Assembly: GCA_937924145.1 (NCBI GenBank) | Contig: CALDTJ010000037.1 | Coordinates: 1 to 34,150 of the forward strand | DNA length: 34,150 bases | Reading direction: 5' to 3' | DNA from: an uncultured Saprospiraceae bacterium | GTDB taxonomy: Bacteria > Bacteroidota > Bacteroidia > Chitinophagales > Saprospiraceae | In this document: positions 8,912 to 16,673 of the stretch, piece after piece | Numbering within the stretch: the stretch's first letter is position 1 | How the letters are laid out: every line of letters begins with the position of its first letter | Translations under genes and position numbers: made by a program | The notes under the pieces: model-generated | Databases searched by the model: none | Told to the model about the DNA's origin: nothing | Seen by the model: the letters and a program-made list of their open reading frames with translations, nothing else

Positions 8912-9175
8912 ATATTTTTAGTTTAGATTCGTAAAAAATTAACATTCCTTATGACGACAAAATTAGGACTCTACTTGTGTATGTTTGTCATTTTTCTGTA
9001 AACAACGTTAAACAAAAAAAAATGACACGCTTGTGAAAAAGCTATTTTTAATGAATTTCCTACAAAGAACGGAAAAAAGGCTGAGTTTTGGGCGTTTTAA
9101 CCACATTTTTGTCTGGTTTTTACAATAGGAGGAGAATTTTGTTTAACCATGTTTTTTTAATACCGTAAACTAACA
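8912..9175. other. Intergenic region between hemA and metF
   Basis: About 260 AT-rich bases with no convincing open frame. They contain the hemA -7 box (8958-8965) and a widely spaced perfect 11-base inverted repeat, GTTAAACAAAA (9007-9017) and TTTTGTTTAAC (9137-9147). The latter is low in complexity and may be chance. No riboswitch fold was recognised. Confidence 0.5.
8958..8965 (-). promoter_or_regulatory. -7 box of hemA
   Basis: The minus strand reads TAATTTTG, a full match to TAnnTTTG, 80 bases upstream of the preferred hemA ATG. No clear -33 TTTG was found at 19-21 bases. The predicted start near 8952 lies upstream of both candidate hemA starts. Confidence 0.5.
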
Positions 9176-9213
9176 AATAAGGACTGTTAAAAGTTAATTT
9201 AACAGTCCTTATT
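9176..9213 (-). terminator. Terminator of metF
   Basis: Perfect 16-bp inverted repeat: AATAAGGACTGTTAAA (9176-9191) and TTTAACAGTCCTTATT (9198-9213), 6-base loop, 25 bases beyond the metF stop. Flanking A and T runs allow function in either direction. Confidence 0.88.
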
Positions 9214-9238
9214 TTATATCAAAAGAATAATGTTTTTT

Positions 9239-10195
9239 CTAGTATACCTTCTCTACTATTCGCTTTATGGTCTCTACATCTCCCATCGTGTAATAATGAA
9301 GACAAGGTGCTCCTTTCGCTTTCAACTCTTTAGATTGCTGGATACACCATTCTATTCCTACTTCTTTTCTACCTTTAGCATCTTTTGCCGCGGATAAATC
9401 AGCTGCTAGTGCTTGCGGTAAATCCAAATGAAATAATCTAGGAATCGAATTCAGTTGATATTTTTTCGTCAATGGTTTCAACCCTGGAACAATAGGTACA
9501 TTAATCCCAATAGCTCTGCATTTATCGACAAATTCAAAGTAGTATTTATTGTCAAAAAACATCTGCGTCACAATGTAATTAGCACCTGCTTCTACTTTTT
9601 GTTTAGCGAACTCCAAATCACTTTCCAAATTAGGCGCCTCAAAATGCTTTTCTGGGTACCCTGCAATCCCTATACAGAAATTCGTCTTTTCCCCATTTTC
9701 GATATTATCATCTAGGTATTTTCCGTTATTCATGTCCTGAATTTGCTTAACCATATCCAAAGCATAAGGATGACCGTCTTTTTCTGGAATAAATTTACCA
9801 TCGAATTTTCTAGCATCTCCTCGCAGCGCCAAGACATTATTAATATCTAAAAAGTTCAAGTCAATCAACACATTCTCCGTTTCTTCTTTTGTAAATCCAC
9901 CACAAATCAAATGTGGTACTGCATCTACTCCATATCGGTGCATGATTGCCGCACAGATACCCACTGTTCCTGGACGCTTTCGAATCGCTGTTTTTTCGTA
10001 ATACCCTGATGCTTTCTTAACATAAATAAATTCCTCCCTGTGATAAGTTACATCAATAAAAGGAGGTTTAAACTCCATCAAAGGATCTAATGTATCAAAA
10101 ATCGCCTTCATACTACCACCTTTCAATGGAGGTAAAACCTCAAAAGAAATAAGCGTATTGCCATTTGCATTATTAAAGTAGTCCGTTACTTTCAT
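9239..10195 (-). CDS. metF: 5,10-methylenetetrahydrofolate reductase
   Basis: MetF reduces 5,10-methylene-THF to 5-methyl-THF with FAD, supplying the methyl group for methionine synthesis. The 318-residue protein has the single TIM-barrel of bacterial MetF: an N-terminal SFEVLPP strand with the catalytic glutamate, FIDVTYHREE, the GICAAIMHRYGVDAVPHLICGG segment, NVLALRGD (FAD-site LRGD), IVTQMFFDN and PIVPGLKPL. It is about 20 residues longer than the E. coli protein, within the family range. No methionine synthase gene is adjacent. Upstream, a -7 box and a 58-base leader with two alternative hairpins end two bases before the ATG, so translation may be controlled. I found no SAM riboswitch signature. 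A strong terminator follows. Confidence 0.95.
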   Translation of the reverse strand: MKVTDYFNNANGNTLISFEVLPPLKGGSMKAIFDTLDPLMEFKPPFIDVTYHREEFIYVKKASGYYEKTAIRKRPGTVGICAAIMHRYGVDAVPHLICGGFTKEETENVLIDLNFLDINNVLALRGDARKFDGKFIPEKDGHPYALDMVKQIQDMNNGKYLDDNIENGEKTNFCIGIAGYPEKHFEAPNLESDLEFAKQKVEAGANYIVTQMFFDNKYYFEFVDKCRAIGINVPIVPGLKPLTKKYQLNSIPRLFHLDLPQALAADLSAAKDAKGRKEVGIEWCIQQSKELKAKGAPCLHYYTMGDVETIKRIVEKVY

Positions 10196-10197
10196 GT

Positions 10198-10243
10198 ATC
10201 TTTTAATTTAGAAACGATTAAAAGATCAACTGCTCTTTTAATC
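10198..10243 (-). promoter_or_regulatory. metF leader with two mutually exclusive hairpins
   Basis: In mRNA order the leader carries A = GATTAAAAGA (10243-10234), B = TCTTTTAATC (10225-10216) and C = TTAAAAGAT (10206-10198). A pairs perfectly with B (10 bp, 8-base loop). The overlapping ATCTTTTAA (10226-10218) pairs perfectly with C (9 bp, 11-base loop). The two stems cannot form together. Stem B-C ends two bases before the metF ATG, so it would cover the ribosome landing site. A translational switch is an inference; the pairings are direct. Confidence 0.5.
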
Positions 10244-10258
10244 ACTAATTAGCATCCG

Positions 10259-10266
10259 CAAAAATA
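10259..10266 (-). promoter_or_regulatory. -7 box of metF
   Basis: The minus strand reads TATTTTTG, matching TAnnTTTG. Transcription would begin near 10253, just ahead of the leader hairpins. No clear -33 element was seen. Confidence 0.5.
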
Positions 10267-10439
10267 CGGTATTCTTTTCTTGAGAATGACAGTTTTAAGT
10301 CATTCATTTTGAAAGTCATTATTATTGATAAGTTTTATCTAATTGATTGTTTCAATTTTGAGTAATTCCTTTTTTTATAAAAAAATTCCCTTTCCCTCTA
10401 AATTCCTTCATCTTACCCACAATTGGTCCTTTTACAATT

Positions 10440-10488
10440 GACAAAAAAAAGAACTCATTTTAAAAACGACTGAGTTATTTTTTTTGTC
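10440..10488. promoter_or_regulatory. Long inverted repeat over the purD promoter
   Basis: GACAAAAAAAAGAACTCA (10440-10457) and TGAGTTATTTTTTTTGTC (10471-10488) are inverted copies over 18 bases with one mismatch, 13-base loop. It lies between two divergent gene starts (metF and purD), so it ends neither gene. The right arm covers the -33 region of the purD promoter. It could be an operator, or end a short unseen transcript. The remaining bases of the metF-purD gap (10267-10439) show only a T6-ATA-A6 type palindrome near 10374-10385. Confidence 0.45.
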
Positions 10489-10501
10489 GTTCTTACTAAG
10501 T

Positions 10502-10509
10502 TATCTTTG
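10502..10509 (+). promoter_or_regulatory. -7 box of purD
   Basis: TATCTTTG is a strong TAnnTTTG match, 38 bases before the purD ATG. A TTTG at 10483-10486 is only 15 bases upstream, short for a -33 element. Confidence 0.65.
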
Positions 10510-10547
10510 CGACTTCTTTTCAAAAAGAATCTTAAACAATTGTTGAA

Positions 10548-11816
10548 ATGAATATACTTATTCTTGGAAGTGGTGGTAGAGAGCACACTTTTGCTTGGAA
10601 AATTAGTCAAAGTCCGCTTTGTCAAAACTTATATATAGCTCCTGGTAATGCAGGAACTCAGCAGCATGGAACCAATGTGCCTATTAATCCAATGGATTTT
10701 GAGGCAATTAAAAAACTAACCATAGAACAATCCATTGACATGATGGTCGTCGGTCCCGAAGCTCCACTAGTGGCTGGGATTTATGATTTTTTTAAAAATG
10801 ATGCTGCTTTAAAGCAAATTCCAGTGATTGGGCCTTCTGCCAAAGGGGCACAACTAGAAGGTAGTAAAGCATTTTCGAAAGCCTTCATGGCAAAAAGAAA
10901 TATTCCAACTGCAGGCTATCAAGAATTTACTCAAGAGACACTTCAAGAAGGCTTGGCTTATATCGACCAATTGACGCCACCAGTAGTGCTAAAAGCAGAT
11001 GGTCTTGCCGCAGGAAAAGGTGTACTCATCTTGAATGATGTCGAGGAAGCTAAAATGGAATTCTCTGCTATGTTAGACGGCAAGTTTGGCGCAGCAAGTG
11101 AAAAAGTAGTCATTGAAGACTTCTTGGATGGTATTGAGTTTTCTGTTTTTGTTTTAACCGATGGTGTCGATTATAAAGTCCTACCAATAGCCAAAGATTA
11201 TAAGCGAATTGGTGAAGGAGATACAGGATTGAATACCGGTGGGATGGGGGCAGTTTCTCCTGTTCCTTTTGTAGATGCTGCCTTAATGCAAAAGGTAACC
11301 AATAGAATTATTATTCCAACGGTCAAAGGGCTCGCTGAAGATGAGTTAGAATATAAAGGTTTTGTTTTTATTGGTTTAATTCGTGTAGATAATGAGCCTT
11401 ATGTGATTGAATATAATTGCCGAATGGGGGACCCAGAAACAGAAGTTGTATTACCTAGATTGGAAAATGATTTATTAGAATTATTAGTCGCTTTAGCAGA
11501 AGGCAATTTAGGAGCAAAAGAAATTAAAATTTCCGAAAAAGCTGCTACTACAATTATGCTTGTTTCGGGTGGTTATCCCGAGGCTTATGAGAAAGGAAAA
11601 ACAATGACTGGCTTTGATAAAATTTCAGATAGTCTACTTTTTCATGCAGGAACAAAACAGGACGGCGATAATGTCGTATCGAACGGTGGTAGAGTCTTAG
11701 CAATTACTTCTTTAGGCGATGATTTCAAAACAGCTTTAGCCATTTCTAATAAAAATGCTGAGTTGATTGATTTTGATAAAAAGAATTACCGTAAGGATAT
11801 TGGCTTTGATCTCTAA
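10548..11816 (+). CDS. purD: Phosphoribosylamine--glycine ligase (GAR synthetase)
   Basis: PurD joins glycine to 5-phosphoribosylamine with ATP, the second step of purine synthesis and the direct use of the PurF product. The 422-residue protein shows the family layout: an N-terminal domain beginning MNILILGSGGREHT, an ATP-grasp region (PPVVLKADGLAAGKGV at about 145-160, VIEDFLDGIEFSVF near 190, NTGGMGAVSP near 228), the metal and nucleotide residues in VIEYNCRMGDPETE (about 285-298), and a C-terminal ATP-grasp-C domain (TIMLVSGGYPEAYEKG). The ATG follows a strong -7 box by 38 bases. The purF-like gene is 3 kb upstream, not in an operon with it. murF-alr follows after 140 bases. Confidence 0.96.
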   Translation: MNILILGSGGREHTFAWKISQSPLCQNLYIAPGNAGTQQHGTNVPINPMDFEAIKKLTIEQSIDMMVVGPEAPLVAGIYDFFKNDAALKQIPVIGPSAKGAQLEGSKAFSKAFMAKRNIPTAGYQEFTQETLQEGLAYIDQLTPPVVLKADGLAAGKGVLILNDVEEAKMEFSAMLDGKFGAASEKVVIEDFLDGIEFSVFVLTDGVDYKVLPIAKDYKRIGEGDTGLNTGGMGAVSPVPFVDAALMQKVTNRIIIPTVKGLAEDELEYKGFVFIGLIRVDNEPYVIEYNCRMGDPETEVVLPRLENDLLELLVALAEGNLGAKEIKISEKAATTIMLVSGGYPEAYEKGKTMTGFDKISDSLLFHAGTKQDGDNVVSNGGRVLAITSLGDDFKTALAISNKNAELIDFDKKNYRKDIGFDL

Positions 11817-11865
11817 AAAGCCAAGTTTTATGACTACCCCGTAATATTCTAAATTATAACCAATG

Positions 11866-11897
11866 AGGAATCTTTATGACTTTTCGTTCTGATTCCT
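11866..11897 (+). terminator. Weak hairpin between purD and murF-alr
   Basis: AGGAATC (11866-11872) and GATTCCT (11891-11897) form a perfect 7-bp stem with an 18-base loop, 50 bases after purD. There is no U-tract. It may be a weak terminator or leader hairpin. No clear TAnnTTTG box was found before murF-alr, so read-through from purD is possible. Confidence 0.25.
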
Positions 11898-11942
11898 ACC
11901 ATGGAGTCATGCACAAATTATAAAGTTCAGTTTCTCAAGAAA

Positions 11943-11960
11943 ATGCCCGTGGCAAAATGA
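11943..11960 (+). promoter_or_regulatory. Five-codon mini-ORF overlapping the murF-alr start
   Basis: ATG at 11943 opens a frame M-P-V-A-K followed by TGA at 11958-11960; the stop overlaps the murF-alr ATG (11957-11959) in an ATGA arrangement. Such overlaps can couple translation. Whether the mini-ORF is translated cannot be told from sequence. Confidence 0.3.
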
Positions 11961-14437
11961 CATACGAAGTCCAAGATATATTAAATCTAGTAAACGGTAA
12001 ACTACTTAATCCTAATCTATTTGACACACAAATAGAAAGACTATTATTTGATTCTCGTCATTTAGTCTTTCCTTCCAAAACTATCTTTTTTGCCTTTCAA
12101 AGCAATCGACAAGATGGTCATAAGTTTCTACCCGAATTATACGAACAAGGAGTTAGAAATTTTATAATTACCAAAGAAGTTGACCTAAAAAAATATGCTG
12201 ATGCCAATCTTATTTTAGTAAAAGATAGCATTGCAGCTCTCCAAGAATTAGCTATTGCACATCGCCAACAATTTGATTACCCAATTATCGGTGTTACAGG
12301 TAGTAATGGAAAAACGATTATTAAAGAATGGCTTTTTCAACTCTTGAACGAACATTTTAAAATCGTTAGAAATCCTGGTAGTTACAATTCGCAAATAGGC
12401 GTCCCATTATCTATTTGGCAATTAGGACTAAATGATAACTTGGGCATCTTTGAGGCAGGTATTTCGCAAGTAGGTGAAATGGAAAAAATTGCGCCAGTCA
12501 TAGATTGTGAGATTGGCATTTTTACAAATATTGGAGCTGCACATAGTGAAGGCTTTAAAGACCAAAAAGAAAAAATATTAGAGAAAATAAAATTATTTCG
12601 AAAAGCTCAAACGGTCATCTATTGTAAAGATAATCGCGAGGTAGATAAAGCATTTAAACTATCTCGGTTTTTTGAAGTTGCTAGACCTAAGTTATTCACT
12701 TGGTCCACCAAGAAGAAGGCAGATTTACAGATAATAAATATTGATAAAAAAGAAAGGAAGACTAGAATAAGCGTACGACACAACGGCGGTACCTTTTCCT
12801 TCACGATTCCTTTTACTGACTATGCTTCCATTGAAAATGCCATTAATTGTTGTGCAACGATGCTTGTATTAGGCTTGCCCTACAGAATGATACAACAAAA
12901 AATGCCAAGACTAGAGCCTGTCTCTATGCGATTGGAATTGAAAGATGGCATTAATAATTGTACGATTATCAATGATAGTTATAACTCAGATTTGACGTCG
13001 CTAGAGTTAGCGCTAAATTTTGCTACCAAGCGATCAGATGATAAAAAATTAGTCCTTTTTCTATCAGATATTCTACAGAGTGGCCTCTCCTCAAAAGCGC
13101 TTTATAAAAAAGTAGCTCAACTAATTTTAGCAAAAAAAGTAGATCACCTCATTGCTATTGGAGAAGAGATTAAGGGCATTAAAGTATACCTTTCTAAAAA
13201 ACTTAATCTTTCTTTTTTTAAGGATACCAATGCATTTTTAGCCCAATTCAAAGCGGAAGATTTTCAAAATAATCTAGTGCTTTTAAAAGGTGCTCGTGTT
13301 TTTCAATTTGAAAAAATTGTTAATCGCTTTGAAGAAAAAGTTCATAAAACCGTTTTAGAAGTTGACTTAAGTGCCATCGTGCATAATCTGAAGGTTTATG
13401 GAAAATATTTAAAGCCAGCGACGAAACTAATTGCGATGGTCAAAGCCTCTGCTTATGGCAGTGGGGCAGTGGAAGTTGCCAAAATTTTAGAATTTTATAA
13501 AGTCGATTATTTAGCGGTTGCTTATGCTGATGAGGGCGTAGAATTAAGAAAGGCTGGTATCCAATTACCGATAATGGTGCTGAATCCAGAGGTTGCTAGT
13601 TTTGAATCACTTGTTCGTTATCAACTTGAGCCAGAAATATATAGCTTGGAGTTACTCCAACAGTTAATAGATTTTTTACCTAGTGCTCAAACGATGTCGA
13701 TTCATTTGAAGTTAGACACGGGTATGCATCGTTTAGGGTTTGAAAAAGAGCAAATTCCTAAATTACTCTCCTCTTTGCAATCACAACCAGCCATTCGTGT
13801 AAAAACGATCTTTTCTCATTTGGCGGCTAGTGATATGGAAGAACATGACGATTTTACCCAGGTACAAGTCGCTCATTTTTTAGAAATGTACGAGCAACTT
13901 TGTGAAGGTTTGAAGTATCAACCTATTAGACACATCCTAAATTCTAGTGGAATCCTTCGTTTTTCACAATACCAGTTTGAAATGGTTCGTTTGGGAATAG
14001 GACTTTATGGTATAGATGGCAGTGGAATCGTACAATCTCAATTGGAAGTAGTCAATAGTCTTAAAGCAACAATTTCTCAGATTAAAGAAGTTGGTAAGAA
14101 AGATACCGTTGGGTACAACCGAAGTGGAAAGATCAAGAAGGCTAAGCGAATTGCTACGATCAATATTGGTTATGCAGATGGTTTAGCCAGAAAAACAGGT
14201 AACGGAAATTACGCTGTTTCCGTAAATGGAAAGCAAGCATCTATTGTAGGTAATGTTTGTATGGATATGTGTATGATTGACGTGACGGATATAAAAAACG
14301 CTAAAGTAGGAGACGAAGTGACTATTTTTGGAACATCACCAACGGTCGCAGATTTAGCAAATTGTATGGAAACGATCCCATACGAGGTGTTTACTAGAGT
14401 TTCCAACCGAGTAAAACGCATCTATTTTAGAAACTAA
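11957..14437 (+). CDS. murF-alr: Fused MurF ligase and alanine racemase
   Basis: A bifunctional enzyme in which the N-terminal half (about 1-455) is UDP-MurNAc-tripeptide:D-Ala-D-Ala ligase and the C-terminal half (about 460-826) is PLP-dependent alanine racemase. MurF shows the ATP loop GVTGSNGKT (112-120) and NDSYNSDLTSLELAL in the central domain. The racemase shows the PLP lysine K496 in MVKASAYGSG, HLKLDTGMHRLGF, and the second-domain catalytic tyrosine Y720 in VGYNRSG. It thus makes D-Ala and uses D-Ala-D-Ala in one polypeptide; the Ddl ligase step between them is elsewhere. The fusion is known from Bacteroidota. The start at 11957 fits the family N-terminus; no other plausible start lies close. 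Both catalytic centres look complete. Confidence 0.95.
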   Translation: MTYEVQDILNLVNGKLLNPNLFDTQIERLLFDSRHLVFPSKTIFFAFQSNRQDGHKFLPELYEQGVRNFIITKEVDLKKYADANLILVKDSIAALQELAIAHRQQFDYPIIGVTGSNGKTIIKEWLFQLLNEHFKIVRNPGSYNSQIGVPLSIWQLGLNDNLGIFEAGISQVGEMEKIAPVIDCEIGIFTNIGAAHSEGFKDQKEKILEKIKLFRKAQTVIYCKDNREVDKAFKLSRFFEVARPKLFTWSTKKKADLQIINIDKKERKTRISVRHNGGTFSFTIPFTDYASIENAINCCATMLVLGLPYRMIQQKMPRLEPVSMRLELKDGINNCTIINDSYNSDLTSLELALNFATKRSDDKKLVLFLSDILQSGLSSKALYKKVAQLILAKKVDHLIAIGEEIKGIKVYLSKKLNLSFFKDTNAFLAQFKAEDFQNNLVLLKGARVFQFEKIVNRFEEKVHKTVLEVDLSAIVHNLKVYGKYLKPATKLIAMVKASAYGSGAVEVAKILEFYKVDYLAVAYADEGVELRKAGIQLPIMVLNPEVASFESLVRYQLEPEIYSLELLQQLIDFLPSAQTMSIHLKLDTGMHRLGFEKEQIPKLLSSLQSQPAIRVKTIFSHLAASDMEEHDDFTQVQVAHFLEMYEQLCEGLKYQPIRHILNSSGILRFSQYQFEMVRLGIGLYGIDGSGIVQSQLEVVNSLKATISQIKEVGKKDTVGYNRSGKIKKAKRIATINIGYADGLARKTGNGNYAVSVNGKQASIVGNVCMDMCMIDVTDIKNAKVGDEVTIFGTSPTVADLANCMETIPYEVFTRVSNRVKRIYFRN

Positions 14438-14504
14438 CCTGTTAAAGATACTTTAAAGTTAGTGTAAGCGGTAGTTCTCAGACACCTTTACACGTATATT
14501 TTGC

Positions 14505-14512
14505 TAATTTTG
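14505..14512 (+). promoter_or_regulatory. -7 box of the parvulin operon
   Basis: TAATTTTG matches TAnnTTTG, 51 bases before the ATG at 14563. A second near-match, TATATTTT, lies just upstream at about 14495-14502. No -33 TTTG at the usual distance. Confidence 0.55.
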
Positions 14513-14562
14513 TGTCCTTCTTTAAATAAGAGAGGACTTTATATTTATAATCTTATTTTCAA

Positions 14563-16518
14563 ATGATAAAGCAGTTTGTATTATTCTTTTTAGTCGCTTT
14601 GATTTTACCACTTAGCGGTTACGCTCAAAATGAGGATGCAGTACTTTTTTCAGTAAAAGGCAGTCCTGTTACGGTTGGTGAGTTTTTATATATTTATTCC
14701 AAAACGAATAGAGATAAAGCTGATTTTTCTAAGGCCTCTTTGGAGGAATACCTAGATTTATATACGAAGTTTAAGCTAAAAGTACAGAGAGCTAAAGATA
14801 TGCAATTGGATACTATCCCTTCTTTGCAAAAAGAATTAGCGGGATACCGAAAGCAATTAGCCGATTCTTACTTATTGGATAAAGAGGTAACGGATAAATT
14901 AATCAAAGAGGCTTATGACCGTTCTTTAAAAGATATTAAGGTAAGCCATATCATGGTTGCCCTAAAACAAAATCCTAGTCCACAGGATACAGCATTGGCT
15001 TATAAGCGAATTATGCAGATCAAAGGTAAGTTAGATGGTGGTTCTGATTTTGTGAAAGTCGCTAAATCTTTATCTGATGATAAATCGGCAGCTACTAACG
15101 ACGGAAGTTTAGGCTATTTCACTTCTCCTTTTCCTGATGGTTTTTATGATTTTGAATCTGCGGCTTATGCTTTACCGAAAGGTAAAATATCTAATCCAGT
15201 AAGAACGCCTATTGGTTATCACCTAATTAGAGTGGATGATGTTCGTCCAGCAAGAGGAGAAATGGAAGCTGCACATATTTTAGTTAGAAATAAAACTGAA
15301 AATGCCAAAGCGAATATTGATACTGTTTATCAATTATTGCAGAAAGGTCAAAAATTTGAGGACGCAGCGAAAATATACTCAGCAGATAAAAAGACTGCTG
15401 AAAAAGGTGGCTATGTTGGTTTCTTTGGAATCAGTCAATATGAAAAAGCTTTCGAAGATGCTGCTTTTGCATTAACTAAAGATGGTGAATATTCTAAACC
15501 GATCAAAACATTGGCAGGATGGCACATCATTAAAAGAATCAGCAAAAAAGCTGTTCCTGATTATGAAAAAGCTAAAGCTAGATTAAAAGCTAAAATTCAA
15601 AAAGATAGTCGTTTTGAATTAGCAAAAGATGCGATGGTTAATCAAATCAAAGCAGACAATGGCTTTAAGTCAATGAAAGGTCCGATTAGTAAATTTGGTT
15701 CTACTTTAGATAAAGAATTTTTGACTTATCGATGGAAAGCACCTACTGAAAGATCAGAAGAAGTAATTTTTGCTTTAGGTAATGAGCAACATACCTTAGG
15801 TGACTTTACCGATTATTTGCAAAAAGAATCTCGAAAGCGCATGCAGTTAGCAAGATCAGGAACGGTCGTTGACGCTTTGTCTACTTTGTATATAGATTAT
15901 GTTGCTGAGACTGCTTTAAAATATGAGGAAAGAAATTTAGAGAAAAAATATCCAGATTTTAAAGCATTAATGAGAGAGTACGAAGAAGGCATTTTATTAT
16001 TTGAGATCACTAAGAAAGAAGTATGGGACAAAGCCTCTCAAGATACTACAGGGCTTAGAAATTTTTATAATAAAAATAAGAACAAGTATAAATGGGGTAA
16101 GCGTGCGGTCGTAACTACTTACACGCTAAATGATGCGGCTCATATTTCTGATAAAATCGGAAAATTCATTCAAAAGAATGGCCCAGAAGCTACCTTAGCA
16201 AAATACAACAAAGACGGAAAAGAAGCCGTCTCTTATCAGCAAACGACTGTAGAAAGAGCTAGAAATAAGGAAATTGACGCTTTAGACTGGAAACCTGGGG
16301 CGACTTCTGATATGAAAATGGATAGAAAGAATAAAAAAATTACCTTTATGAAAGTAGAGGAAATTTTAGAACCAAGTCCTAAAAAATTAAGTGAAGCTAG
16401 AGGTTATGTAGTCGCAGATTATCAAGACTTTTTAGAGAAAGAGTGGTTGGCAGAATTGAAAAAAGCATACAAAGTACAAACGAACAAAAAGGTTTTCAAA
16501 AGCCTTGTTAAGAAATAG
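14563..16518 (+). CDS. Periplasmic peptidylprolyl isomerase with two parvulin domains
   Basis: A secreted folding helper of the PpiC/SurA type. A signal peptide covers residues 1-21 (cleavage after GYA-Q). After a helical N-terminal part (about 30-120, SurA-N-like) two parvulin domains follow: about 125-225 (IKVSHIMVAL... GSLGYF... GYHLIRVDD) and about 232-335 (AAHILVRNK... GGYVGFFG... GWHIIKRI). A charged C-terminal region of about 300 residues has no domain I can name. Length 651 is longer than E. coli SurA. It heads a run of three related genes (this one, a lipoprotein and a SurA-like parvulin), an arrangement that points to chaperoning of outer-membrane or secreted proteins, relevant to the PorV and TonB systems in the window. 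Substrates are unknown. Confidence 0.88.
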   Translation: MIKQFVLFFLVALILPLSGYAQNEDAVLFSVKGSPVTVGEFLYIYSKTNRDKADFSKASLEEYLDLYTKFKLKVQRAKDMQLDTIPSLQKELAGYRKQLADSYLLDKEVTDKLIKEAYDRSLKDIKVSHIMVALKQNPSPQDTALAYKRIMQIKGKLDGGSDFVKVAKSLSDDKSAATNDGSLGYFTSPFPDGFYDFESAAYALPKGKISNPVRTPIGYHLIRVDDVRPARGEMEAAHILVRNKTENAKANIDTVYQLLQKGQKFEDAAKIYSADKKTAEKGGYVGFFGISQYEKAFEDAAFALTKDGEYSKPIKTLAGWHIIKRISKKAVPDYEKAKARLKAKIQKDSRFELAKDAMVNQIKADNGFKSMKGPISKFGSTLDKEFLTYRWKAPTERSEEVIFALGNEQHTLGDFTDYLQKESRKRMQLARSGTVVDALSTLYIDYVAETALKYEERNLEKKYPDFKALMREYEEGILLFEITKKEVWDKASQDTTGLRNFYNKNKNKYKWGKRAVVTTYTLNDAAHISDKIGKFIQKNGPEATLAKYNKDGKEAVSYQQTTVERARNKEIDALDWKPGATSDMKMDRKNKKITFMKVEEILEPSPKKLSEARGYVVADYQDFLEKEWLAELKKAYKVQTNKKVFKSLVKK

Positions 16519-16549
16519 GAAATATATTAGAGGTTTTGTAGAAAGTTTG

Positions 16550-16625
16550 AATTACGGGGTCACTTTAAGTATCCCCGTAATTTTGATAAAATAAATCAGA
16601 AGGGCACTTGAAGTGACCCTCTGAT
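16550..16625 (+). terminator. Double hairpin between the first parvulin and the lipoprotein gene
   Basis: First stem: AATTACGGGG (16550-16559) with CCCCGTAATT (16573-16582), perfect 10 bp, then TTG. Second stem: TCAGAAGGG (16597-16604 region) with CCCTCTGA (to about 16624), one bulge. The inner parts are inverted copies of each other: GGGTCACTTTAAG (16557-16569) and CTTGAAGTGACCC (16607-16619), 12 of 13 bases. The whole can therefore also fold as one large cruciform. It lies 31 bases after the stop and probably reduces read-through into the next gene. Confidence 0.6.
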
Positions 16626-16673
16626 ACTCCACAATCCTCTAAATTTCATCATTCATTTACAACCTATAAACAA

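Noticed and set aside
9007-9147. Distant 11-base inverted repeat upstream of hemA as a mobile-element end pair
   Set aside because: Low-complexity A/T arms, no transposase frame between them, no target duplication.
10196-10300. SAM riboswitch before metF
   Set aside because: None of the SAM-I or SAM-II consensus segments was seen; only the alternative hairpins.
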